Part shown: one piece after another, positions 13,701 through 26,500 of the stretch | Layout of the letters: every line of letters starts with the position of its first letter | Numbering within the stretch: position 1 is the first letter of the stretch | NCBI RefSeq assembly: GCF_027172205.1 | Contig: NC_070611.1 | Span: 59,453,979-59,517,978, forward strand | From: Podarcis raffonei | Taxonomy: Eukaryota; Chordata; Lepidosauria; Squamata; Lacertidae | Direction: 5' to 3' | DNA length: 64,000 bases | The notes under the pieces: generated by a model | Seen by the model: only the letters and a program-made list of their open reading frames with translations | Databases searched by the model: none | Told to the model about the DNA's origin: nothing | Program-made: the position numbers and the translations under genes

Positions 13701-16700
13701 TTTTGGCCCCACTCCTCTTCAACTTGTTTATTAGCGATATGAAGCTCTTTCTGAATGAGTCTCAAGCCAACATTCATGCCCCCCGCCTAGCTGATTTTCG
13801 CTGCCCTCTGCTCCTATATGCCGATGATGCAGCGATCCTTTCCTACTCTAGAGTTGGTTTATGCAGAGCTCTAAAGATTTTTGCGGCTTATTGCAAACTT
13901 AACCATCTGACAATTAATCATGGGAAATCTAAAGTCCTGGTCTTTTCCAGGTCTCGGAAAACTTACAGCTGGAAGTTAGATGGAGTCCAATTAGAACAGG
14001 TTTTCAAATTTAAATACCTGGGAGTCTTTTTTCATTACAATCTAAGCTGGAAGCCACAGATACAGTATTTACTAAACAAAGGGAAAACAATACTTTATAC
14101 TCTACTCCAATTTTTTGCGGCCGACGGAGCCTCTCACATCCCTTCTGCATTGAAGGTATACCACGCAAAAGTGGTCTCCACCCTCTGTTATGCTGCCCCG
14201 CTCTGGGCCCCAGAGTCCAATTTAACATCGCTGGGGACATTGCAGAATCAGTTTCTCCGTCGCCTTCTGAAACTCCCCATGTGTGTGAGCAACGCAGCCA
14301 TACGTCTGGAGTTAAGGATTGCATCATTGGAGACTGTCATCTGGAAGCGAGTCTTTGGCTATTGGCTGTCCAGCTGGCATAGGCTTCCCGACCATTACCT
14401 TTTTCAGTGCCTCTGGCGGGACGTCTTTGTCAACCCGTGGGTAGGAAAAATCCATGCCAAACTTCTGAGCATCGGAATTTCCCCAGCGGACTCCTTAAAG
14501 ATGAACTTACGCTCAGCCAAAAGCCTTATTGAGCAAAGATTAGCGGACATTGAAAATCAACACAACCTCGCCAGGGGTGGGGGTGTTTGCTCCCCCAGGT
14601 ATCACGGAATAACCCCACCACTTGGCCTTCCATCATACATGTCATCTCTTTCATCAGTACCACACCGACTTGCATTTATTCGGGCAAGGTTCAATGTCCT
14701 TCCATCGAACCAGCTGAGCCACAGATTTTCCAAGGGTTTGGTGTCTCCGCTATGCGTGTGTGACGGGGAAACTGTTGAATCTCTTTCACATATAATGTTC
14801 AACTGTCCCCTACATAGCATAGCCAGGACTAAATTCCTGGGTCCTGCTTTACTGCACTTGGTTGGCAGGCCTGTTGAGTCACACGCCGCACTGCTTTTGC
14901 AGGATACAGATCCTTCTGTAACTCTGCAGGTGGCGAGATTCCTGAATGCGGTTATCTCACACTCAAAAACCACCAGAAAACAACAACAACATCAAAACTA
15001 ATCGGACTGTTATGATGAGAGTGCATGTTGGATTTCGTCTTCAGTTTTCCTTTTTCTGTGATCCGTCCCTTGGAGCTCTCCTGGCCCCAAGCTGTCATTT
15101 GGCTCTGCTCAATGACCCACCCTTGCATCGTGGTGTTCACCTTCTGTTGTCGGATATATCGGTTTTTATGTCTCTGTGTTTTTATGTTTGTACATATTTT
15201 ATGGGCTAATAGCCGTAAATAAATTAAATTAAAGTTAAAGGCTGAGAGAGAGTAGCTTGCTAAGGACACCTAGTGTGTTCATGGCTGAGGTGATACTTGA
15301 ACTAGGGAGTTTCCAGCACATCATCTTAGCCACCCTGCTATGCTAGATATCTTGCTCATTTTACCCTCCTTCTTTTTCATTTTCTTATGAGAAATTCTCC
15401 TTCTACGTAGCTTTATATGCTACAGATGATTTGGCTATAGGGAATCCATTCTGTGCGTAGATGACACTTTTTGAAAACAATCCAGTCATACAGTTCTGTG
15501 AGTCATCACTTAATATCATTAAATCAATTTTTTTAACAAAATTGTGGTTTATGGAACTTGTTCTGATTGTTCTCACAGATTAGAGATGATGCATACTTTT
15601 ATTTTTAACTGTACTGCAGTGCAGCAGATTAGCCTATCTTCTTAACGGTAGTGAACAAACATCTGGTAATATTTCCTTCAAGTGTGTTCAATCAAGAAGT
15701 ACTGAAAGGAATATGAGCTACACAATACCATGTCCACAGTTATTACTTCTATCATTTCAGTGTATTGACCCTTTATCCTTGTTGTGATGCATGGTTAAAA
15801 TAAATATTCTGGATAAGGTAAAAACATTTGTATCTTAGGTGTTAGAAAGGTTCTTTTTCAGTTATTTTTGAATATAATATTCACAGTGAATCCTACCACT
15901 AGTGCTGGTGGGTCATCTTTGTCAACAGTATCCTTCTAGTTGCCAACCTGACAAACGGTTTAATATTGGCTATGGTTTGTTTGAAACAAGGCAACTTCAA
16001 ACCATTTGTTATAATTGTGGGATATGAAGTTGACTTTTTTCAACAAACTGATGTTAAGATTAGCCACATTCTTAGGGCTCAGATGACACACAAAACTGTG
16101 GTTAGTCAAAATTGGAAGTGAACACCTCCAAACTCCTTGTGGCCACACCAGAGAAAAAGAGGTGGGACATGCAAGCACAGAGGGGGTGCTAAATTAATTC
16201 CCTGTGTTTTAAACCATGGCTAATTATGACTTCCAAACACAGCCTTTGACTGTAGTACCCTCTTTAATTATTAGGTTGCTATGTTGTTCCATGTCTTGTA
16301 TGACCATATTTGGGTGACTAGTCATGTTATGTTCTCAAACAAGAGACTTAAAAAAAAAATCTTTATTGAACAATTTTGACAAACAATTATCCATCAATCA
16401 GTATAACCATTTACATTCCCCCTTTTTTTTCTCCCTCCCGCTCGCCCCCCCCCTCAGAACTTCCCTCCGTTCCCCTCTCTGGTTTCTTTGCACATATTAT
16501 TCTCTGCATGTTATAAAATTGTACATATCATTGCCTTATCTGTCATGTATTCAACTAATAAATTTGTGGATATTTATTCAAAACCTGCCAAGGAGTCCAA
16601 ATCATTTTGTTGTCTTTTTAAATAATTTGTAAAAAGTTCCCATTCTTCCTTGAACTCACAATTGTCCTTGTCACGCAATTTATATGTCAACTTGGCCAGT

Positions 16701-19160
16701 TCCGCATAGCTCATCAGTTTTTCTTGCCACTGTTCTTTCGTTGGGATTTCTCAAACAAGAGATCTTGATGTACAGTACTTGGTCTGCGTTCAGAGAGTGC
16801 CTAGTTTATTGGTTGTTAAGGAGAACCAGCCTGATTAAAGCAGATGGTAGTATTTTTTAAACAACTGATCACTGTTTACACACAAGGGTATATTAAACAG
16901 TAGAGTTTAAATTCATTAGCACTAGTCATATAATCAAAGTGCAGAAGTCATGGCTGTTAACCAAAGCAAACTTTTAGATCAGTCATGTTATATATGAACT
17001 AGTTGTCTGGTTGGTTGGTTGTTTAAAAAACAACTGTTAGCACCATAAATACTTAAACACATTCCCATTCCCACCATATCCTTGACTGGTTTAACCAAAC
17101 TGAATTCTAACTATAAATGATCATTGTCTTTTTGCACCTGGCTTCATCAGGCTCTGAGAATAGGAATTGTTCCTCTCAATAATATATTTGTGTTCTCTCC
17201 TGCAGGGTTTAAATTGCCTTGTGCGAAACAGTAAGTATATTGGTTATCTTTTTTTTAAAGTCTTTTTAGATGGTTTGTACTTCAATCTTTGTTTCCTTAC
17301 TGTAATTTTACAGGATGAAAATCAGTGAAGTGTGTGTTTATGTATGTCAGCTTAGAAATCCAAGAAACCACTACTTCATTGTGGAAAGTGAGGGAAAATA
17401 TCAAATAGGCAGCATGTGGAGCAATCCTGTGCATGTTTACTTGCTCTCTGTTGTTGTATATGTTGGCACTCTGGTCAGTGACCAAAATAAATTGATTCAT
17501 TCATTCATATTTACTTGGAAGCAATAACCACCATGAATGTGTTGAATTCCAGCTTCAATTCCTCATTTATATATTGAACTTTTTCCTCATGATGCATTCA
17601 CTAGTAGTTCTTTTTCCATGTTGAAAATAGTCAGATCTTCACATGCAGCAGAATGAGATGGTTGGGTGGACTGTACAAGTGAAATTCAGCTTGTAGGTGG
17701 AGTACTTCTTTGGATTCTATCACATGTACGAAGTCCCCCATAATAATCTTTTTAACCCACAGTAACTGGCTTTAGCCCAGTCAACTCTTGCTGTGCAAGT
17801 TTTCTACTTACAAGGAAGATTTTTGTTTCCTTACATGGAGGAATATTCAGAAATAGGATTCCTCCACTTGGTAATCATCTGGGACATGCTGCTCCACATT
17901 TTCAGGATACTGCCATCTTATTCCCAACTCATTTTTGCTGTATGGGTAGACCTAGCCTATGTCAGGTTGAGAAGTGTTGGAACTGTAGGTAAAAGGGGGC
18001 AGAGAGACTCCTTGAGATCCCCAGTTCCATATTTCATGGAAACAGTCAGAGATGTAGAGACATGTTATCTTCTTAGAGAACTGACATTCTAAGTAAACTG
18101 AAATATAAAGGTAATTCAAAAACTATCCATATTCAGACTGTTATAAACAAATTTATTGACCTGTACAGTTTGTCCAATCATGTGTGTCTCAAAGCACAAC
18201 TTGTGCATATTTGCCCCCTGCTGTGGCTTCTCCTAGAAAGTGTGTTTATAGAGAAATACTTAGCCAAGAGGCTTATGTATATGTTCACTGTTGACCCTAA
18301 TGATGGGTGAGCTCCAATGGATTCACTCCTTTAAGTTTTTCCTAGCTTTCTTTCAAAGGCCAGTGTAACACAGCAAGTGCTATTGTGATCAGGTCATGTG
18401 GGTGGCCCTTCCATTGGCATCTTATTGACCACTGTGAGAACAGAATGCTGGGCTAGATGGGTCTTTGGTCTGACCCAAGAAAGCACCTCTTCTTCTTTTT
18501 TGTTCCTGTAAGAAATTGGGTAGCATCCTAAAATTTGCTAAACATAATAGTATGGGAGGGTGCAAGTAAGGCCAAAGGGTTGGTATCATCCAAAAAAAAA
18601 ATCAATGGCCACATCAAAAATGGTCCTTAAGTTTATTTTTGTTTAACTGGCAGGTACCTGCATGGATCAGAGCTGGCTCACAGCTTCAAAGTGGACTCCG
18701 TCAGCCCCAAGTTCCCTTGATGTTCATATTGATACTTTCTTGGATAATGAGGAAAAACTGCTCCCTGTGCTGAAGATAGAATGGAAGGTGGCTACTGATG
18801 GTAAGCAAAGGGCAATTTAATATAGACTTGAGTGGGCTGGCATTTAATGATAAATAGGGTTCTGTAGCATGTAGCACTGTCCGTTTGGCCCAGCAGTAGT
18901 ACCCAGAGCTGCCATTTAAAAGTTTTTGTGGATGGCTTGACCATTGCATGATGCCATGATGAAGAACTTAGGTTATTGTGCAGAGTGCAGGCTCTTACAG
19001 ACACGACAGAGGAAGCAAACCTTGGCACATGCTGACTATCTGAATTAACAGGAGTCACACTTAACCTCAGTGTTTAGGTGGAAAAAGCTACAGAAAAATG
19101 CAAATACTTGACTATACAGCTTAATCCGTCAACTGCCAATAATTGTAACATTCCCCCCCC

Positions 19161-19208
<48 letters not shown>

Positions 19209-20500
19209 GTATCACAGAAAAAAGTAAAGTATCAGCTGTTGGGAGAGGTAAAGCCTATGTCTCATTTTTACTATAACCATTTTACTCTCTGTGGTTATTC
19301 CATTTTGATGATTCAAGTGGCACTGTTTTATTTGTGTTTTGGAATAATACATTTATTCCCAAAATCTCCAGATATCACACCTGCATTCAGATATCACACC
19401 TGGTTACATTCATGTTAAAGTGTAATATATGTTTTGGGACACAGGTAGACTTGAGAACAATCTAGTAATACAGAAATTCCTCCCTTGGACACCTTTTCAG
19501 AAACAAAAAATGTAAGAAATTCAGAGCAGATTGACTGTTAAAGTGGTGGTATTTCACTTCAGGCAGGGAAGGCAGTAGTACAGTTGTAGTATTCATGGAC
19601 CCTGTCGATCACTTTAAACACTGGAATTTGCAGGATAAATTAAGTCCTGAGTGCTGAAAGTATAAAAAGATAGCTTGGAAAGTTAATGAAGTTGCCTTAC
19701 ACAGAATCAAATCATTGATCCATATTGATCAATATTGTCTACTCTTCCTGGAGGTATTCCTCACCTGAGATCCCTAACTGGAGGAAACGGATTAAATCAG
19801 AGACCTTCTGCATGCTAATCATATTCTCTGTTTCCCCTCCAATAAATAAACTATTCCTTAGTGCATCTTCTACAGGCTGATGTAGTCATTTTAAGAAAAG
19901 CCTGGGCCTGCCCCTTCATTTCTTTTTCTAAGCAAGGATTTACTTTTTCCACCTCTGCAGTCAGATGCTCAGGCTGCAGTATGAACACTTATTTTCCTCT
20001 AGAGGTCACAAACAGAAATAAGTTGTTTCCTTACAAATCCTCCTCTTTTCCTTCCCTCCCACCTCGGACATACACCAACCAGGAAGTGTTCAGAACCTCA
20101 GAGGGGCAGAATTGGCTGTGCTTCAGGTGAGCACTAACCAGCAGGTCTGTGCTCAGTTTGATCTTCAGAACAATTTGTTGTTCCAAGTCCGTCCAAATGG
20201 TGGAGGTCGGGTAAGTGATCATGGAGGTATTACAAATGTTCTGCTTCTTTTCCTCTTCTCAGAATCTCTTGGCTTGTTGCCTGCAGAAGATATAACATTC
20301 CCAAAGCAACAGGGCAGCTTTGTGCATAAGAACAGCCTTGTAGTGTAAGAATATGCCTGGTTGCCTGCAGCAAATAAAAATGACTCCTACACAGCCCCTG
20401 CTGCGTGTGCATTACCTGGACAGAAGCCACGGGGATCCACTCTGTTTCTCACCTGGGGAAGTGCAGTGGAGCAGTATGATTTTTCTCTGTCCCTGAACTA

Positions 20501-20580
<80 letters not shown>

Positions 20581-23500
20581 AGGGAGAGCTCAGACTGGGA
20601 GCACCCACAGCATAAAACAGGAGAGAGGAGGAGTAATAATAATAATAATAATTTATTATTTATACCCCGCCCATCTGGCTGAGTTTCCCCAGCCACTCTG
20701 GGCGGCTCCCAATCAGTGTTAAAAACAGTACAGCGTTACATATTAAAAACTTCCCTGAACAGGGCTGCCTTAAGATGTCTTCTGAATGACAGGTAATTAT
20801 TTATCTCTTTGACATCTGATGGGAGGGCGTTCCACAGGGCGGGCGCCACTACCGAGAAGGCCCTCTGTCTGGTTCCCTGTAGCCTCACTTCTCGCAATGA
20901 GGGAACCGCCAGAAGGCCCTCGGCGCTGGATCTCAGTGTCCGGGCTGAACGATGGGGGTGGAGACGCTCCTTCAGGTATACAGGACCGAGGCCGTTTAGG
21001 GCTTTAAAGGTCAGCACCAACACTTTGAATCGTGCTCGGAAACGTACTGGGAGCCAATGCAGATCTCTCAGAACCGGTGTTATGTGGTCCCGGCGGCCAC
21101 TCCCAGTCACCAGTCTAGCTGCCGCATTCTGGATTAATTGCAGTTTCCGGGTCACCTTCAAAGGTAGCCCCACGTAGAGCGCGTTGCAGTAGTCCAAGCG
21201 TGAGATAACTAGAGCATGCACCACTCTGGCGAGACAGTTCGCGGGCAGGTAGGGTCTTAGCCTGCGTACCAGGTGGAGCTGGTAGACAGCTGCCCTGGAC
21301 ACAGAGTTAACCTGCGCCTCCATGGACAGCTGTGAGTCCAAAATGACTCCCAGGCTGCGCACCTGGTCCTTCAGGGGCACAGTTACCCCATTCAAGACCA
21401 GGGAATCCCCCACACCAACCCGCTCCCTGTCCCCCAAAAACAGTACTTCTGTCTTGTCAGGATTCAACCTCAATCTGTTAGCCGCCATCCATCCTCCAAC
21501 CGCCTCCAGGCACTCACACGGGACCTTCACCGCCTTCACTGGTTCTGATTTAAAGGAGAGGTAGAGCTGGGTGTCATCTGCATACTGATGAACACCCAGT
21601 CCAAACCCCCTGATGATCTCTCCCAGCGGCTTCATATAGATATTAAAAAGCATGGGGGAGAGGACAGAACCCTGAGGCACCCCACAAGTGAGAGCCCAGG
21701 GGTCTGAACACTCATCCCCCACCACCACTTTCTGGACACGGCCCAGGAGGAAGGAGCGGAACCACTGTATGACAGTGCCCCCAGCTCCCAGCCCCTCTAG
21801 ACGGTCCAGAAGGATGTTATGGTTGATGGTGTCAAAGGCCGCTGAGAGATCCAGCAGAACTAGGAAACAGCTCTCACCTTTGTCCCTAGCCCGCCGGAGA
21901 TCATCAACCAGCACGACCAAGGCAGTTTCAGTCCCATGGTGAGGCCTGAATCCCAATTGGAAGGGATCCAAATGGTCCGTTTCCTCCAGGCGTGCTTGGA
22001 GTTGTTCAGCAACCACCCGCTCAATCACCTTGCCCAAGAATGGCAGATTTGAGACTGGGCAATAGTTGGCCAAATTGGCCGGGTCTAAAGATGTTTTTTT
22101 AAGAAGCGGTTTAATGACCGCCTCTTTCAGCGGGTCTGGGAAGGCTCCCTCACAGAGGGAAGCATTCACCACCCCGCAGAGCCCATCGCCCAGCCCTTCC
22201 CGGCTCGCTTTTATCAGCCAGGATGGGCAAGGATCAAGGAGACAGGTGGTCGGTTTCACTTGTCCAAGCAGCCTGTCCACATCCTCGGAGGTAACAGATT
22301 GGAATTGATCCCACTCAACTTGACTAGACAGAACTCTAGCACTCTCCCGCCCCGGCCCTGCTCCCACGGTGGAGCCTACTTCTTCCCGAATCTGAGCGAT
22401 TTTATCTGCAAAAAACTTTGCAAATTCATTGCAGGAGAACATGTGGCCCGTACTGGGCCCCGATGTTGCAGGTGGTTCCGCTAAATTGTGAACCACCTGA
22501 AAAAGTCTCCTGCTGCTGTTTTCTGCAGATGCAATGGAGGCGGCGAAGAAGGCCCTCTTCGCCGTCGCCATTGCCACTTGGTAGGCTCGACGTTGAGCTC
22601 TAACCCGTGTCCGGTCTGATTCAGAATGAGTTTTCCGCCACCGGCGCTCTAGCCGTCTCAACGATTGTTTCATCACCCTCAGCTCCGGGGAAAACCACGG
22701 GGCTGTCCGGGCTCCATGCAATCGGAGAGGGCGCTTCGGAGCCAGACAGTCAATAGCCCTGGTTAACTCCGCATTCCAGCGTGCCACCAGGGAATCAGCT
22801 GAAAGGCCATCAACTTGGGATAAAGCATCCCCTACCACTCTCTGGAAGCCAATTGGATCCATTAAGTGGCGGGGGCGGACCATCCGAATCGGTCCCACTG
22901 GTTACTGCCAAAGTAAGAAGAGTTGCTGCTCCCAACTCCTTTGCTTTTTCTGTTGGTAACAGAAGTCATCTTAAACTGCTCAACGGGAGAAAGCAGCAAT
23001 ATTTAAATTTTGTAAAACCCAGAAGGCAGTGAAGAGTAAGATGTATAACATTTGCTGCTGACATTTCTGCTGCTTCGGCAGGTCTGTAGCACTGCCTGCC
23101 TGTAAACATTGTAAACATTGTTGTTTTATCTGAGTGAGTGGGACCAGAGGTTGGAAAAACTGCAAGGGAAAAGAGAAAGGAGCACCACAGGTTTTGTCTG
23201 CCCCAGTGGATGTATGCACTATCAGCTCTCTTGGACATAACCCACTGTTTTTGTCACCCTATAGCCCCTGTCTCTCTGGCCTCCCCGCTGCCAGCTTACT
23301 CACTACCTTATAGCAGGAGTGGGGGGGGGGACACTAGCAGAGCATGAAGAGGACAACCATTCTAAAATGATGTATTTCCAAGGCTGCTATTAAAAATGTT
23401 CATTTAGTGCCAGCAGCCCTGCCTGCAAGACTTCAAAAGTACATCCCTCCTTCATCAGAACAGCAGGAGAGAGGGGTCTTTATCAGAAAGCAGAGTAGGC

Positions 23501-26500
23501 AGAAGAATGCCCCAAATGATACTCTGTTGACCTAACAAGGCAATACTATTCTAGAAGGCATTTGGAGGAGAGGAAGGAGTGAGTTCTTCCATCCACAATG
23601 GTTTCATGGGTTTGAGACTAGTTGATTGAACTTGAACCTTGATGTTCAGATCTCCCCTCTCTCCCTCCTGTATCATGCCTGTGGATTTTGTATTATTTAT
23701 TTCATTTTTCTACTATAACTCCGGTGTTGCAGTTCCGTGCAATCTTGGTTTTGTATTATTTATTTCATTTTTCTACTATAACTCCAGTGTTGCAGTTCCG
23801 TGCAATCTTGGTTTTTAACTTCAGCACACTGGTATTGGTTGACAGATCTTTCCTCTTTTTGTTGTTTCAGTGGAGCTTCTCTTTCAATCGTTTCGAGGTA
23901 GAACCAGGTCAAACATACCAAGTAACTGTTCATCATTTGCCCAAATTAAGTACTCCAGGAGACTATAATCGGAAATCTGTGCCATTCACAGTACCAGGTA
24001 AAGGACCCTCTTTATAATGGTAACGATGAGATTTAGTATTGGGCTTATCAGGTTGTAAAATCATGTTGCTAGATTAGGGATAGATAGAAGAGCTATTTTC
24101 CATTCACTGTCTTTTGCATATAATCAGCTGTAGGTCCATTCAATTTTTTGCAGTTGTTGTTTTTTAAATGCATGAAAATTTTGAATTTAAATTGCAGGAA
24201 TTTTACACACATTCTTCCTACAAAACATGCACTTTTTTGCTTTTTGGTGCTTTTTATAGGAAAACACACATTTTGTACATATTCTTTGCCATAAAGTATG
24301 CATTCTTTACTTTCTTGAACCACAAGGTTCATTTTTGCATCGCAAATTTAGGAATAGTGCATTCCAATTCATATATAAGTCTGGGACTAGTGAATTAAAT
24401 CAGGTTTACTTTAAAATGCAGATCAAATGAATTTCTCCATCATGAGGCAGGACTGGGTTCAGATGCAGATATGACTTTGTGATGCTGCTGATACGGATAT
24501 TATAGTGCTATACAAAAAGTTGTTTAAGTGACTGGCCCTACCTGCAGGTCTCCAGTCTGTATATAAAGAAAAATAAGAAATGGAAAGAAGACTAAAGCAA
24601 GAATAGCCAATGTGGTGCGCTGGGACGTTTTGGAGTACAACTCCCACCCCAAGCCAGCATGGCCAATGGTCAGGGAGATGGGAACGGTAGTCTACAGTAT
24701 CTGGAGGGCACCAGCTCTGGAGGGGCTGGAGGAAAGACCTACTAAGATGGGATGGGCATTTTAAAGAATATACAGGAAGCAGTGTGACCATTCAAATGTC
24801 AGATGGGAGAGAATTTCAAAGAAAAGGAACTGAAAGGGCAAAAACAGGAAATAGGTGAAGAAATTCTGGGCTTGCAAAATAACATAGACCCAGCAGAAAG
24901 AAACTGATGCAAGTGGTGTGAACAAAAAAAAGAGAGATGGAAGATAAACAGGAACTATAATGGGCAAATATTGGCAAATCAGTTTTGAAGAACTTAAAAG
25001 GAACACACGCATCATCATAATAATGGTGATGCTGTTCCTGCTGTTGATTTGCAATTTGGAAAATTGAGGACACATATAAAGGTAAACCACAGAAAAACAA
25101 CTAAATCATATAAATAAGCTGCGTGTTGCATTGTAAGCCTGGAGGGGTGTGTTTACATGAATTGTAGTATCTAAAGAACATGATCTTTATATTCATTACC
25201 ATTGTAGTATTTTCTAAACAATATAGTGTTTAACCTCAGTAGCCCAGTGATCAAAACATAATTAACATTCTTTAGGCTGCCTACAAACTCAAGTGGTCAG
25301 CACTACTTGTTGCCGTTTTTCAACTAGACTCTGACCTTGGTTTCATAATGTAGGCTGGACTTTTATTTCCCCAAAAATATTCTCTCTCTCTCTTTTAGCA
25401 GTATTGAAATTACTTTGTGTCAATGCTGAGCACTTGTATTTCTTTTGTCAATTTCACTGTTTCTGAGACTTAGCCTGAATTCAAGCAAACGAGTTTCAGT
25501 GTATAAGCTGGTAAAGTTCTGGATAAAGTTTTATGATGGCTTATTGTATTTTATGATTGTTATCATACACTGCCCTAGGAGCCATTTGGATTAAGGGTAC
25601 CTTAGATAAAGCAAATTATCCTAACTTAAATTTCTTGTCTGCTCACCCTGGAGCCCATCAAATGTAACTTAGTGCCCCCTCTCTTAACATACCCAGCAAG
25701 TGTTCTTCCACTTGTATATATTTGTGGTACTTAGCTAGAAATTCTTGCCTATTGTACTCTGTCTTTCTGGACATAAATGCAATCCTTCTGTCTTTTTGTT
25801 GCAGATTGCACAGACCCTATCATGAAAACAACAGCCCCATGTCTGCAATTAGGTAATGTTTGTTTTTAAGTATGGGTAGAAGTGTAGGAAATCTGTTTAA
25901 AGTACTCACAGTTCATGATGATATTGATATATGCAGGCAGTGGATGGGAACCCAGCCTGGTTGGACAAAGCCTAGATGATGAGACACTCTTGGTGAGCTT
26001 CAACCCAGCAATGGAGTCAACCAATTACTTCATCCATGTGACCAGCTTTGAAGAAGATGGAGCAGAATGTAAAAAGGCCACACAGAAAATCTCAGAGGTA
26101 ATAAAGCTGTTCTCCATCTTCCTCCCCACTTGAGACACTTATTTTAGAAAGTGCTTGTATTTAATCCCACCTCAACAATTACTAAATTACTACTTATTTA
26201 TTCTACTTATGTCTGCCCTTCAGTGCCTCTAGATTAGAGGCAGCTGTTTTCAGCCCAAGGACTTGATTGCCTCATTGTGTCAATTTCAAGAGCTGCATGG
26301 CAATAATGAATGTGGTCAAAAAGTGGGTATTGCCACAGCACATTCTCACACACACATGCACATACCACCATGCACCAGAGCATGCACACATCCTAGCCAG
26401 AGGCACTCCTAGCCAGAGCAGCTACCTGGCCATCTAGGAACACACTGGACCTGGCAACTATCCTGAAGTTCGTGATAAGTTCTTCCTTAACTCTGATTTC

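Noticed and set aside
13450-14973. Antisense frames within the intron 1 LINE
   Set aside because: They are shadows of the RT frame.
20812-22603. + strand open frames opposite the L2 LINE
   Set aside because: They are antisense shadows of the L2 RT frame.
23688-24017. 109-codon frame that includes IL17RA exon 5
   Set aside because: Only 23871-23997 is exon. The upstream part is the translated 63-bp duplication in the intron.
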